DNA from: CAVVDT01 sp963747005
GTDB lineage: Bacteria > Pseudomonadota > Alphaproteobacteria > Rhizobiales > Aestuariivirgaceae
Length of the DNA stretch: 64,000 bases
Direction: 5' to 3'
Assembly (NCBI GenBank): GCA_963747005.1
Contig: CAVVDT010000015.1
Coordinates: forward strand, 334,212-398,211
The notes under the pieces are model-generated. The model had not been told where the DNA came from. It saw only the letters and a program-made list of their open reading frames with translations, and ran no database searches. Position 1 is the stretch's first letter; each line of letters begins with the position of its first letter. The translations under genes and the position numbers were made by a program. Of this stretch, positions 1-8,451 are shown one piece after another.

Positions 1-84
1 GCCGACTACGTCAAGCCGCGCTGGTCCGACAGCCTCAACCGCCTGATCAAGATCGGCCACCATATTTTCTATTCCGACAGCTAG
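1..84 (+). CDS. 3' end of an unidentified gene
   Basis: An open frame enters from the left edge and stops with TAG at 82-84, giving the last 27 residues of a protein. The tail is basic and aromatic (PRW, KIGHHIFYSDS). It is too short to assign to a family. It sits about 150 bases upstream of the cyclopropane synthase on the same strand and could be an upstream operon member, but that is inference. The stretch from 85 to 237 shows no gene and no clear terminator. Confidence 0.5.
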   Translation, partial: ADYVKPRWSDSLNRLIKIGHHIFYSDS

Positions 85-237
85 GCCGTTTAGGGCAGCG
101 GCGATCACATTTGCTCTCAGGCCATGCGCCATGAGCGCAAAGCTCACGCTAACCGGCCACCGCCCGCATCGCCCCGATATGGCCGGCGGCGCCGATCCCG
201 GAAATCTTCACCAGCCTGAATTGCCACGGAGGCCTGC

Positions 238-1497
238 ATGACCCCCGAAAGCCTGATCAGCGGTTATTTCTCGCGCGTGGTCAAGAAAGGCGCACTCACC
301 GTCACCTACGCCTCGGGCCGGGTCCAGAGCCTCGGCGACGGCAGCGGTACACCGGTGGCGGTGCGTTTCACCGACCGGGGGGCCGAATGGGCGATGGTGC
401 TCAATCCGGCGCTGGCTTTCGGCGAAATGTTCATGGACGGTCGTTTCGTTATCGATGAAGGCACGCTCTACGACTTCGTCGCCGTGATGAAGGTGAACGG
501 CTTTCGCCGCCACATGCCGAAAATCTTCGCGCTGATCGGCCTCTTGCCGCATCTGGCGCGCGGGTTTCGCAATCGCTTGCGCGCCGCCGCCGAGCAGCGC
601 CAGGTCGCGCACCACTATGATCTCGACGGCCGCTTGTTCCGGCTGTTTCTCGACAAGGACTGGCAATATACCTGCGCCCTCTACGACAACGAGGCGATGA
701 CCCTCGAGGAAGCCCAGCTTGCCAAGAAGCGTCACGTCACCGCCAAGCTGATGGCAAGGCCGGGTGAACGGGTGCTGGAGATGGGCTGCGGCTGGGGCGG
801 GCTGGCGCTCTATATCGCTGAATTGACCGGCGCGCATGTGACCGGCGTCACCCTCAGCGAGGAGCAGGTCGCGGTGGCGCAGCGCCGGGCCGTGGCGCGC
901 GGACTGACAGGGCAGACGGAGTTCCGCCTGCAGAACTACCGCGATGTGACCGGCAGCTTCGAGCGCATCATCTCCATCGGCATGCTGGAGCATGTGGGCA
1001 AGGGCAACTACCATATCATGTTCCGCAAGGCCTTCGACCTGCTGGGAAAGGAGGGGGTCATGGTGGTCCATTCCATTGGCCGACCCCGGCCGGTGGCCTC
1101 GCAAGGCCCCTTCAACGAGAAGTATATCTTTCCCGGCGGCTATATTCCGGCGGTGTCGGAGGTGGTGCCGGCGATCCAGAAGGCCGGGTTCCTCATCAAG
1201 GACATCGAAATCCTGCCCATGCACTACGCCTGGACGCTGAAGGAATGGCGCCGCCGTTTCATGCAGAACCGGGATGAGGCGGCGCGCATCTATGATGAGC
1301 GATTCTGCCGCATGTGGGAATTCTATCTGGCGGCTTCCGAAAGTGCCTTCACCCACGACCGCCTGTTCATCATGCAGTTCCAGCTGGCAAAATTCCAGGA
1401 TGCCGTGCCCTTCACCCGCGATTACCTCGCCGCGGCCAAAACCGAACTGCGCCGGCTGGAGGCCGAGCGCCTGACCCATGACGAGGTGGTGCTGTAA
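238..1497 (+). CDS. cfa: Cyclopropane-fatty-acyl-phospholipid synthase family methyltransferase
   Basis: The 419-residue protein has the Cfa/mycolic acid methyltransferase layout: an N-terminal lipid-binding region, then a class I SAM-binding domain. The SAM glycine loop VLEMGCGWGG is at residues 179-188 and the family motif ALYDNEAMTLEEAQ lies just before it at about 147-160. A second family signature, SIGMLEHVG, is around residue 245. Family members transfer a methylene group from SAM to the cis double bond of membrane phospholipid acyl chains. The ATG at 238 follows a GGAGG at about 229. Length is near the usual 380-420. Downstream, 92 bases separate it from ilvE. It could act on another lipid or unsaturated substrate, since this family is broad. 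Confidence 0.9.
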   Translation: MTPESLISGYFSRVVKKGALTVTYASGRVQSLGDGSGTPVAVRFTDRGAEWAMVLNPALAFGEMFMDGRFVIDEGTLYDFVAVMKVNGFRRHMPKIFALIGLLPHLARGFRNRLRAAAEQRQVAHHYDLDGRLFRLFLDKDWQYTCALYDNEAMTLEEAQLAKKRHVTAKLMARPGERVLEMGCGWGGLALYIAELTGAHVTGVTLSEEQVAVAQRRAVARGLTGQTEFRLQNYRDVTGSFERIISIGMLEHVGKGNYHIMFRKAFDLLGKEGVMVVHSIGRPRPVASQGPFNEKYIFPGGYIPAVSEVVPAIQKAGFLIKDIEILPMHYAWTLKEWRRRFMQNRDEAARIYDERFCRMWEFYLAASESAFTHDRLFIMQFQLAKFQDAVPFTRDYLAAAKTELRRLEAERLTHDEVVL

Positions 1498-1589
1498 ACC
1501 CCTGGGTCGTTTGGCCCGTTTTCTTTCGCCGCCATGCGCACTAAGCTCTCGCCACGATACGACTGAAAAGCAAAAGCAGGGCTCCTCAT

Positions 1590-2429
1590 ATGACCGCATG
1601 GACTTTCTACAAAGGTGAATGGCATGAAGGCAATCCGATGATCATGGGGCCAATGACCCATGCGCCGTGGCTCGGCTCGTGCGTCTTCGACGGGGCGCGG
1701 GCCTTCGAGGGGGTGGCCCCCGACCTCGACCTGCACTGCCAGCGGGTGGTGCGCTCGGCTGATACTTTCGGTCTGAAACCCATGCATCAGGCCGGTGCCA
1801 TCGAGGAACTGGCGCGCGATGGCATCGCCAGGTTCCCCAAGGACGCCGGGCTCTATATCCGGCCCATGTTCTGGGCAGAGGAGGGTTTCGTCGCCCCCGA
1901 CCCCGACAGCACCCAGTTCTCGATCACCGTTCACGATTCGCCCTTGCCCCAGCTCCCGAGCTTTTCGGTGTGCCTGTCCACCTTCCGCCGCCCGAGCTAC
2001 GAGACCTTCCCAACCGACGCCAAGGCCGCCTGCCACTACCCCAATTCCGCCCGCGCCATGCGCGAGGCCAAGGCCAGGGGCTTCGACAACGCCGTGATGC
2101 TCGACCCCATGGGCCATGTGGCCGAACTGGCCATCGCCAACATCTTCTATGCCCGCGATGGTATCGCCCACACCCCTATACCCAATGGCACCTTCCTCGA
2201 TGGCATCACCCGCCAGCGCACCATCCAGCTTTTGCGCAAGGCCGGCATTACCGTGCACGAGCGTACCATCTCATGGGACGAGGTGATGGCGGCGGACGAG
2301 GTGTTCTTCACCGGCAATTTTGCCAAGGTGGTGCCGATCACCCGCACCGACAATCGCGAATTGCAGCCGGGCCCCATCGCCGCCCGCGCCCGCGAACTTT
2401 ATTGGGAATACGCCCACGCGGGCAAATAG
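1590..2429 (+). CDS. ilvE: Branched-chain amino acid aminotransferase (class IV)
   Basis: This 279-residue protein belongs to the fold-type IV PLP aminotransferases. The Schiff-base lysine is K145 in TDAKAACHYPNSARA, and the downstream block FDNAVMLDPMGHVAELAIANIF is typical of the alphaproteobacterial branch. The enzyme should interconvert leucine, isoleucine and valine with their 2-oxo acids, using glutamate/2-oxoglutarate. It is slightly shorter than the E. coli enzyme (about 309), as is usual for this branch. The ATG at 1590 has only a weak purine stretch (AGCAGGG) upstream. A D-amino acid transaminase or aminodeoxychorismate lyase is a less likely alternative because the full conserved block matches BCAT. 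Confidence 0.87.
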   Translation: MTAWTFYKGEWHEGNPMIMGPMTHAPWLGSCVFDGARAFEGVAPDLDLHCQRVVRSADTFGLKPMHQAGAIEELARDGIARFPKDAGLYIRPMFWAEEGFVAPDPDSTQFSITVHDSPLPQLPSFSVCLSTFRRPSYETFPTDAKAACHYPNSARAMREAKARGFDNAVMLDPMGHVAELAIANIFYARDGIAHTPIPNGTFLDGITRQRTIQLLRKAGITVHERTISWDEVMAADEVFFTGNFAKVVPITRTDNRELQPGPIAARARELYWEYAHAGK

Positions 2430-2467
2430 GCGAGACGCCGCGCGCCGCTGGCGTCACGGCATCATGC

Positions 2468-2884
2468 TCAACCTGTTGGAATCGACAGGGTATCGAAGCG
2501 TCTGGTCTTGTCGGTGGTGTCGAACCAGGAAATGTGTTCGGCAAAAAACACATGCGCGCGTGGGGCAAAGCCTTCCGGATCATCGAAGCTGCCGGTGTGG
2601 ATGTGGACTTCACCCGGATATTTGTTCGCCCGGTAGGTGAGAGGGCTGCCGCAACGCCCGCAGAACGAACGCCACACACCGGGCGAGGATTCGAAAACCT
2701 GCGGCGCTCCGGCGGTAAAGCTGAACTGCGCCTCGTCGAACCCGGCGAAGGCGGCGACCGGCGATCCCGTTGCCCGCCGGCAGCTCTGGCAGTGGCAATA
2801 GGCGGTCCATTTGACCTTTCCGCGCGCCGCATAGCGCACCGCCCCGCATAGACATCCGCCGATTACGACCGCATCGTCGCTCAT
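2468..2884 (-). CDS. GFA family (Mss4-like fold) protein
   Basis: A 138-residue protein with the cysteine pattern of the glutathione-dependent formaldehyde-activating (GFA) family. It has CLC at residues 11-13, CHCQSC at 30-35 and CGRC at 75-78, which in this fold bind zinc. Most GFA family members are uncharacterised and the formaldehyde role is proven only for a few, so the substrate is unknown. The ATG at 2884 overlaps the stop of the upstream phosphatase by four bases (ATGA), which supports both this start and co-translation. It is the last gene of the minus-strand run that begins with ygfZ at 5498. Confidence 0.85.
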   Translation of the reverse strand: MSDDAVVIGGCLCGAVRYAARGKVKWTAYCHCQSCRRATGSPVAAFAGFDEAQFSFTAGAPQVFESSPGVWRSFCGRCGSPLTYRANKYPGEVHIHTGSFDDPEGFAPRAHVFFAEHISWFDTTDKTRRFDTLSIPTG

Positions 2885-3390
2885 CGCTTCACCTGCCATT
2901 CGAAGATATTGCCCTCGTAGCACATGGCGCCGCGTCCGATCGCCTCGATCGCCCGCTCCATGCGGCCGCCCCGCCCCATGATATTGTCGGCAAGCGCGAC
3001 GATGCGCCTGTTCGGGGTGGCCGACGGCGAGATGGCCCTCAGTTCGCGGGCGAGATCGGCCTCGTCCTCCTGCGGGTTGAGCAGGCACATGGCGGTATAG
3101 GCGGTTGCCGTCGAGCGCGAGACGCCGGCCCAGCAATGGACGATCATCGGTGCGGAAAAGTCCCAGTCCTCGATGAAGTCGATGATTCGCTCCACATGCG
3201 CCCGCCCCGGCAGGATCATGCCTTCGACGGGTTCGGAGATGTCGTTGAAGGTGAGCTTCAGGTGCGCCTCCGGCGGCAGACCGGGAATCACCGGATGGTC
3301 GAATTCCGGACCCAGGAGGCCGATCACCCGCTGCGCGCCATATTCGCCGGCCAGGCGTTCGACAGCATTTTGCGGGCAGACGATGATCAT
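2881..3390 (-). CDS. Tyrosine/dual-specificity phosphatase family protein
   Basis: The 169-residue product carries the cysteine phosphatase loop HCWAGVSR at residues 85-92 (HCx5R), with C86 as the expected nucleophile and R92 as the phosphate-binding arginine. D50 in FNDISEP is a candidate general acid. No membrane segment or signal peptide is seen, so it should be cytoplasmic. Substrates are unknown; related small alphaproteobacterial proteins are annotated only as tyrosine-phosphatase-like. The start at ATG 3390 was chosen because the family fold begins there; the frame stays open further upstream. It lies 41 bases downstream of the HD hydrolase gene and overlaps the GFA gene by four bases. 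Confidence 0.82.
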   Translation of the reverse strand: MIIVCPQNAVERLAGEYGAQRVIGLLGPEFDHPVIPGLPPEAHLKLTFNDISEPVEGMILPGRAHVERIIDFIEDWDFSAPMIVHCWAGVSRSTATAYTAMCLLNPQEDEADLARELRAISPSATPNRRIVALADNIMGRGGRMERAIEAIGRGAMCYEGNIFEWQVKR

Positions 3391-3431
3391 GGCCTTGAAC
3401 TTAGTGCGCCGACGCCTGAGCGCAATGGGGT

Positions 3432-4031
3432 TCAGGAAAGCTGGCGGAATTTCTTCAGGAAAGCCGCCTTGGCCCGCTCCGGCGCCAGTCCTTCGAGACG
3501 GAAGAAAGCGGCATGGGCGTCGGGTTTGAGGCCCGCCGGCCGGCCAAAGAAGCTCGCGGCTTCCTTCTGCCCGAAGCCGGCAAGCTGCGTGGCCTCGAGA
3601 AACGCCGCCGCCTTGTCGGCTCGCTTGATGAGCTTGGTCACCGCCTCGGGCAACAGGGGGGGCAGGGAAAAGCGCACATGGATGGCCGCCAGCAGGCAAT
3701 TTTCAAAAGCCTTGTAATCATAGCCGATGGCCGCCTTGAACGGCGAGATCATGTCGCCCACCACGTATTCAGGGGCATCGTGCAACAGCGCCGCCCGACG
3801 CCAGGCGACATCGAGGCCGGGCTTGAAGCTTGCCGCGATGGCCTCCACCAGCAGCGAATGTTGCGCCACCGAAAAGGCATGGGCGCCTGCCGTCTGGCCG
3901 TTCCAGCGCGCCACCCGTGCCAGGCCATGGGCGATATCCTCGATTTCGATGTCGAGCGGGGAGGGATCGATAAGGTCGAGGCGCCGGCCCGACAACATGC
4001 GTTGCCAGGCGCGCGGAAGTCTATCCGCCAT
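3432..4031 (-). CDS. HD-domain phosphohydrolase (YfbR-like)
   Basis: This 199-residue protein is an HD-superfamily metal phosphohydrolase. It shows H58 (AQHS), the HD pair H84-D85 in ALLHDAPEYV and a distal aspartate in IKRADKAAAFLE. Relatives in the YfbR/YGK1 group dephosphorylate nucleoside 5'-monophosphates, but many alphaproteobacterial members are uncharacterised. The ATG at 4031 lies inside the 3' end of tag (11-base overlap), so the two are probably translationally coupled. No signal peptide is visible. Confidence 0.8.
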   Translation of the reverse strand: MADRLPRAWQRMLSGRRLDLIDPSPLDIEIEDIAHGLARVARWNGQTAGAHAFSVAQHSLLVEAIAASFKPGLDVAWRRAALLHDAPEYVVGDMISPFKAAIGYDYKAFENCLLAAIHVRFSLPPLLPEAVTKLIKRADKAAAFLEATQLAGFGQKEAASFFGRPAGLKPDAHAAFFRLEGLAPERAKAAFLKKFRQLS

Positions 4032-4644
4032 GGGGCTTGGCTAGCGCCGCGCACGCCGCATGCCGGTGGCAGTCGATGAGGTGGTCGTTGACCATGCCCA
4101 CCGCCTGCATGAAGGCATAGACGATGGTCGGTCCGCAGAAGCGAAAGCCTCTTTTCTTCAGGTCCTTGGAGATTGTCGTGGCGAGCGGGCTCGCCGCCGG
4201 TACCTCGCTGCCGCTCGTAAAGCTGTTCTGCACCGCTTCGCCGTCGATGAAGTCCCAAAGATAGGCCGCAAAACCCTCGCCGGCTTCGATGTCGAGAAAG
4301 GCGCGGGCGTTGGTGATCGAGGCCTCGATCTTGGCGCGGTTGCGCACGATGCCGGCATCCCCCATCAGCCGCTCGACGTCGGCGGCACCCCAGCCGGCCA
4401 TGATTTCAGGGTCGAACCCGGCAAAGGCGGCGCGGAAATTGTCGCGCTTCCTGAGGATGGTGATCCACGCAAGGCCGGCCTGAAAACCATCGAGCAGCAG
4501 CTTTTCAAACAGCGCCCGCCCATCGCGCTCCGGCACTCCCCATTCGCTGTCGTGATAGGCGATATAGAGGGGGTCTTCGCCCGGCCAGCCGCAGCGCTTC
4601 AATCCGTCGCCGTGGGTAATGAGCGTGCGCGCCGCCATGTTCAT
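4021..4644 (-). CDS. tag: DNA-3-methyladenine glycosylase I
   Basis: A 207-residue Tag-type base excision glycosylase. It has the N-terminal RCGW (C18) and YHDSEWGVPERD (H31) blocks, a central helix-rich region with ITILRKRDNFRAAF, and the C-terminal VNDHLIDCHRH segment. In characterised Tag proteins the N-terminal Cys and His join a C-terminal His and Cys to bind zinc; all four appear present. It removes 3-methyladenine from alkylated DNA. The start MNMAAR at 4644 forms an ATGA overlap with the ygfZ stop, which favours it over the internal ATG two codons later. Length fits the family (about 190-210). Confidence 0.95.
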   Translation of the reverse strand: MNMAARTLITHGDGLKRCGWPGEDPLYIAYHDSEWGVPERDGRALFEKLLLDGFQAGLAWITILRKRDNFRAAFAGFDPEIMAGWGAADVERLMGDAGIVRNRAKIEASITNARAFLDIEAGEGFAAYLWDFIDGEAVQNSFTSGSEVPAASPLATTISKDLKKRGFRFCGPTIVYAFMQAVGMVNDHLIDCHRHAACAALAKPHGG

Positions 4645-5498
4645 TCATCCTTTGATGCCGGGACGCTCCAGTGCGCCCAGGTTGGCTGCCTGAGAGCCAG
4701 GCGCGCCGTCCCCGCCATGATGTCGAGGCCATTCTGCCTTGCCGTTTCGGCCCGGTCGAGGCGGATGAGAGCGAGGCCGGTGTTGCCCGCAACCGACAAC
4801 AGCATGCCGATTGGGCGATCACCCGCCGTCACCGCCAGGCCCGGCTCGGCCTCCCCGTCGATAGCGACCGGCACCATGCGCGAACGCGCGGTGCCGCGAT
4901 GCTGCATGCGCGACACGACCTCCTGGCCCACATAGCAGCCCTTGGAAAAGCTCAGGGCCCCCAGCTGGTCGAGATTGGCCTCGTGCGGAAAGACCTCGGC
5001 CGAACCGATATCGACCGCATCGGCCAGCCCCGCAGCGATTCGCCGGGCGTCATAGGCGGCCTGATCGGCATTGGCGAGCCGGGCTAGCACCTGCGGCGCG
5101 GCGATCAGTCGCGCACCAAACCCCTCAACCCGCGGATCGGCATAGGTCAGCACACCCTCGCCCTGCGCTTCGCCGTCCCACACCGCTGCCACGCCCAGGT
5201 CTTCTTCACGCTTCAACTCCACCCTGGCACGCAGCTTGTAGAGCGTCAGGCGCTGCAGCAGGCCCGCTGCCCCGGCGGCGGCGGCATCGATGAGGAGGCG
5301 CTCCGCGTCGGCCACGACGAAGAAGTCGAAAAGGATCTTGCCTTGCGGCGTCAACAGCGCCGAATAGCTTGCCTCGCCATCGTCCAGGCCTTCGATGTCG
5401 GCGGTGACCACGTTGTGGAGGAAGCGGCGCGCCTCGGGACCCGTCACCGACAGGACAGCGCGCTCGCTCAACAGGGCAATGGAAGGGGTCGCGGTCAT
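4641..5498 (-). CDS. ygfZ: YgfZ/GcvT-like folate-binding protein
   Basis: The 285-residue protein matches the YgfZ (COG0354) group of GcvT relatives. The diagnostic SKGCYVGQEV motif is at residues 185-194 with its conserved cysteine. E. coli YgfZ binds folate and supports certain iron-sulfur enzymes such as the tRNA methylthiotransferase MiaB, so a similar maintenance role is expected. The start MTATPS at 5498 is preferred because the N-terminal domain begins there; the frame stays open further upstream without added homology. It is the first gene of a five-gene minus-strand run and is divergent from the dihydroorotase gene, with 74 bases between them for two promoters. Confidence 0.9.
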   Translation of the reverse strand: MTATPSIALLSERAVLSVTGPEARRFLHNVVTADIEGLDDGEASYSALLTPQGKILFDFFVVADAERLLIDAAAAGAAGLLQRLTLYKLRARVELKREEDLGVAAVWDGEAQGEGVLTYADPRVEGFGARLIAAPQVLARLANADQAAYDARRIAAGLADAVDIGSAEVFPHEANLDQLGALSFSKGCYVGQEVVSRMQHRGTARSRMVPVAIDGEAEPGLAVTAGDRPIGMLLSVAGNTGLALIRLDRAETARQNGLDIMAGTARLALRQPTWAHWSVPASKDE

Positions 5499-5572
5499 CT
5501 GGTCGATACGCCTTGCCTCGCCTTGAAGTTTTACGTAAGCCGGGTGCGCCCCGCAAGGAGACGCTAAGCCCA

Positions 5573-6913
5573 ATGTCCGACAGATATGATCTCGTCTTCG
5601 CGAATGGAACCCTCGTCAACCATGACGGCGTGGGCAAGCGCGACGTTGCCGTCAAGGCGGGCCGCATCGCCGCTATCGGCTCGATCGATGCCGGCAGCGC
5701 CGCCGAGGTGGTCGACTGCACCGGCCTGCATATCCTGCCCGGCGTCATCGACACCCAGGTGCATCTGCGCGAGCCCGGCGCCGAGCACAAGGAAGACCTC
5801 GCGACCGGCGGCCGCGCTGCCGTCATGGGCGGGGTGACCGCCGTCTTCGAGATGCCCAACACGTCGCCGTTGACGGTGACGCCCGAGGCCCATGCCGACA
5901 AGATCGCCCGCGCCACCGGCCGCATGCAGTGCGATTTCGCCTTCTTCTTCGGCGGCACCCGAGAAAATGCCGGGATCCTGAAAGCCGCCGAGCGCCTCCC
6001 CGGCTGTCCGGGCATCAAGGTGTTCATGGGCTCATCGACCGGTGAACTGCTGGTCGACGACGATGAAGGCATCGCAAGTATCCTCAAGCACATCACCCGC
6101 CGCGCCGCCTTCCATTCCGAAGACGAATTCCGCCTGGCAGAGCGCAAGCCCCTGCGTCGTCCGGGTGATCCGTCGAGCCATCCGGTATGGCGCGATGTCG
6201 AGGCGGCCCGCCTGTGCACCGACCGCCTCCTGAGGCTGGCGCGCCAGGCCGGCAAGCGGGTGCATGTGCTGCATATTTCCACCGGCGATGAAATGGAGTT
6301 GCTGGCCGAAGCCCGTGACGTGGCCACGGTGGAAGTGACGCCGCAGCACCTGACGCTGGCGGCACCGGAAGCCTATGAGCGCCTCGGCAGCCGCGCCCAG
6401 ATGAACCCGCCGATCCGTGACAAGCACCACCGCCAGGCCCTGTGGCGGGCGCTTCAATCGGGACTGGTCGATGTTCTGGGCTCCGATCATGCCCCCCATA
6501 CGCTGGAAGAAAAGGCGAAAGACTATCCCGCATCCCCCTCGGGCATGCCGGGGGTGCAGACGCTGGTCCCGGTGATGCTCGATCACGTCAATGCCGGCCG
6601 CCTCAGCCTCGAGCGCTTCGTCGATCTTACCAGCCACGGGCCCATGCGGCTGTTCGGCATCGCGGCCAAGGGCCGCATCGCCCGCGGCTACGACGCCGAT
6701 CTGACCATCGTCGATATGAAGGCCCGGCGCACCATCGCCGATCAATGGATCGAGAGCCGTTGCGGCTGGACCCCCTATGACGGCATGACGGTGACCGGCT
6801 GGCCGGTCGGCACTGTCATCCGCGGCCGCTGCGTCATGTGGCAGGGCGAGATCACCGGCTCAGCCCAGGGCCGCCCGGTGCGCTTCCTGGAAACCCTCGA
6901 ACCGACCGACTGA
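5573..6913 (+). CDS. pyrC: Dihydroorotase, class I (rhizobial long form)
   Basis: This 446-residue amidohydrolase has the order expected for class I dihydroorotase. The metal-binding strand DTQVHLREPG is at residues 60-69, the carbamylated-lysine region GIKVFMGSSTGELL follows, then HSEDE, VLHIST and the catalytic GSDHAPHT block. It would interconvert carbamoyl aspartate and dihydroorotate in pyrimidine synthesis. The first histidine of the usual HxH pair is glutamine here (Q62), a substitution recalled from related rhizobial proteins. The substrate assignment is therefore slightly less certain; hydantoinase or allantoinase are the alternatives. ATG 5573 has an AAGGAG about 12 bases upstream. 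Confidence 0.85.
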   Translation: MSDRYDLVFANGTLVNHDGVGKRDVAVKAGRIAAIGSIDAGSAAEVVDCTGLHILPGVIDTQVHLREPGAEHKEDLATGGRAAVMGGVTAVFEMPNTSPLTVTPEAHADKIARATGRMQCDFAFFFGGTRENAGILKAAERLPGCPGIKVFMGSSTGELLVDDDEGIASILKHITRRAAFHSEDEFRLAERKPLRRPGDPSSHPVWRDVEAARLCTDRLLRLARQAGKRVHVLHISTGDEMELLAEARDVATVEVTPQHLTLAAPEAYERLGSRAQMNPPIRDKHHRQALWRALQSGLVDVLGSDHAPHTLEEKAKDYPASPSGMPGVQTLVPVMLDHVNAGRLSLERFVDLTSHGPMRLFGIAAKGRIARGYDADLTIVDMKARRTIADQWIESRCGWTPYDGMTVTGWPVGTVIRGRCVMWQGEITGSAQGRPVRFLETLEPTD

Positions 6914-6928
6914 GAAGGATATTGAAGC

Positions 6929-7915
6929 ATGACCGACACGTTCCGCGCCCTGAGAATCGACAAGACCGACGCCGGCCAGTCCGTTGCCATCGTCGATCTC
7001 ACCGAGGCCGACCTGATGGATGGCGACGTGACCGTCGCCGTCGCCAACTCCACCGTCAACTACAAGGACGGCCTGGCGATCACCGGCAAGGCGCCGGTGG
7101 TGCGCAAGTTTCCGCTCATCCCCGGCATCGACTTTGCCGGCACGGTGACTGCCTCCGGCCATGCCGGCATCGCCGTCGGTGACAAGGTGGTCCTCAACGG
7201 CTGGGGCGTGGGGGAAAGCCACAATGGCGGCCTGGCGGGCCGCGCCCGCGTCAAGGGCGACTGGTTGGTGCCGCTGCCTGCGGGGCTGGATCTCGCCCAC
7301 GCCATGGCTATCGGCACGGCAGGCTATACCGCCATGCTGTGTGTCATGGCGCTGCAGGATCAAGGGGTTGAGCCTGCCTCCGGCGAGGTGCTGGTGACCG
7401 GGGCGGCCGGTGGCGTCGGCTCGGTTGCCGTGGCGCTGCTGGCAAAGCTCGGCTACACCGTCGTTGCCTCCACCGGGCGGACCTCGGAGGAAGACTATCT
7501 CAAGGACCTGGGGGCTTCGGCGGTCATCGACCGGGCCGAATTCGCCACCCCGGTCAAGCCGCTGGCGCGCTCGCGCTGGGCCGGCGCCGTCGACGTGGCG
7601 GGCTCCACCACCCTGGCCAACGTCCTGTCGCAGATGAACTATGGCGGCACGGTAGCTGCCTGCGGCCTTGCCCAGGGCATGGACCTGCCCACCTCGGTCG
7701 CGCCCTTCATCCTGCGCGGGGTGAAGCTCATCGGCATCGATTCGGTGATGTGCCCCAAGCCGCGACGCATCGCCGCCTGGCAGCGCCTGGCGCGCGATCT
7801 CGACCTGGCAAAGCTCGACCGCATGACCACCCACATCAAGCTCGACGATGTGCCGAAGGCCGCCGCCGACATCCTCGCAGGAAAGATCCGCGGCCGCGTG
7901 GTGGTGGATTTGTAG
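6929..7915 (+). CDS. acuI: AcuI/YhdH-type acryloyl-CoA reductase (MDR family)
   Basis: A 328-residue zinc-free medium-chain dehydrogenase/reductase. The N-terminal block VNYKDGLAITGKAPVV and the segment PLIPGIDFAGTV are typical of the YhdH/AcuI branch, and VTGAAGGVGSVAVALLAKLGY is the NADPH-binding glycine motif. AcuI reduces acryloyl-CoA to propionyl-CoA and protects cells from acrylate made during DMSP or 3-hydroxypropionate metabolism. The gene follows the dihydroorotase by 15 bases with AGAAGGA before the ATG, so the two may be co-transcribed, although the pathways are unrelated. A REP-like pair of hairpins follows its stop codon. Confidence 0.85.
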   Translation: MTDTFRALRIDKTDAGQSVAIVDLTEADLMDGDVTVAVANSTVNYKDGLAITGKAPVVRKFPLIPGIDFAGTVTASGHAGIAVGDKVVLNGWGVGESHNGGLAGRARVKGDWLVPLPAGLDLAHAMAIGTAGYTAMLCVMALQDQGVEPASGEVLVTGAAGGVGSVAVALLAKLGYTVVASTGRTSEEDYLKDLGASAVIDRAEFATPVKPLARSRWAGAVDVAGSTTLANVLSQMNYGGTVAACGLAQGMDLPTSVAPFILRGVKLIGIDSVMCPKPRRIAAWQRLARDLDLAKLDRMTTHIKLDDVPKAAADILAGKIRGRVVVDL

Positions 7916-7929
7916 AAGTACTCAGTTCT

Positions 7930-8015
7930 TGTCATCCCGACGGACGTCGGGATCCAGTGCCCACGGGAAGGTCCTCGTTTCCAACCTCCTGGACCCCGGC
8001 CTTCGCCGGGGTGAC
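7930..8015. repeat. Inverted pair of REP-like palindromes / bidirectional terminator
   Basis: Two hairpins lie between the convergent acuI and the minus-strand hypothetical gene. The first is CCCGACGGACGTCGGG at 7936-7951. The second is CCCCGGCCTTCGCCGGGG at 7994-8011, with a CTTC loop. The outer sequences match in inverted orientation (TGTCATCCCG near 7931; CGGGGTGACA near 8006), so the whole unit is a head-to-head pair of the same element, as in bacterial BIME repeats. It can serve as a terminator for both genes. Copies elsewhere in the genome would confirm that it is dispersed. Confidence 0.75.
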
Positions 8016-8036
8016 AGAGAAGCAAGGCGACAGACG

Positions 8037-8384
8037 CTACTGCGTGGTGCGCGCCACGGTGAACTCGCCGGTGCGAATGCGCTCCGGCAGGCGCTCGGTC
8101 ATCTTGGCGACCGGCTCCTCGCCATAGGTGGAGATCATGTCGGAGAGGGCAGCGAAGATCGCCGCGGTGGCGATGCAGTCGGGGTCGATGCCTTCATAGA
8201 TGGCTTCTTCCCAGGCATCGAGGATGTAGCGCAGTGCCTGTTGTTTCGGCTCGGCTTCGGCAGCCATGGCACCGTACTCCGCTGTTGCCTTGTAGATAGG
8301 CGGATTCTTCAAAGTTCTTGCTTCCCCTGATGCATCTGCGGTCACGTCCCGCCGCCGCAGTGCCCTTGCAAGGGACTTTAGCAT
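8037..8384 (-). CDS. Conserved-looking hypothetical protein
   Basis: An open frame of 115 residues with no domain that I recognise. The N-terminal 35 residues are basic and low in conservation signals. From about residue 40 (MAAEAEPKQQALRYILDAWE) it reads as a compact acidic helical protein ending in ERIRTGEFTVARTTQ. The shorter start at ATG 8267 (77 residues) is equally possible and would cover just the well-folded part. No signal peptide or membrane segment is visible. It is convergent with acuI across the REP-like pair and lies downstream of the Nudix gene on the same strand. Confidence 0.55.
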   Translation of the reverse strand: MLKSLARALRRRDVTADASGEARTLKNPPIYKATAEYGAMAAEAEPKQQALRYILDAWEEAIYEGIDPDCIATAAIFAALSDMISTYGEEPVAKMTERLPERIRTGEFTVARTTQ

Positions 8385-8451
8385 AACCGCCGCCCGGCGC
8401 AGCCTCGGGTTTAAGAAAGGGTTAACGTGCGCGGCCGCATTTGAATCGATG

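Noticed and set aside
208..1599. 463-codon open frame opposite cfa
   Set aside because: Antisense shadow of a high-GC gene; composition rich in His/Arg/Ala with no family, while the plus strand encodes Cfa.
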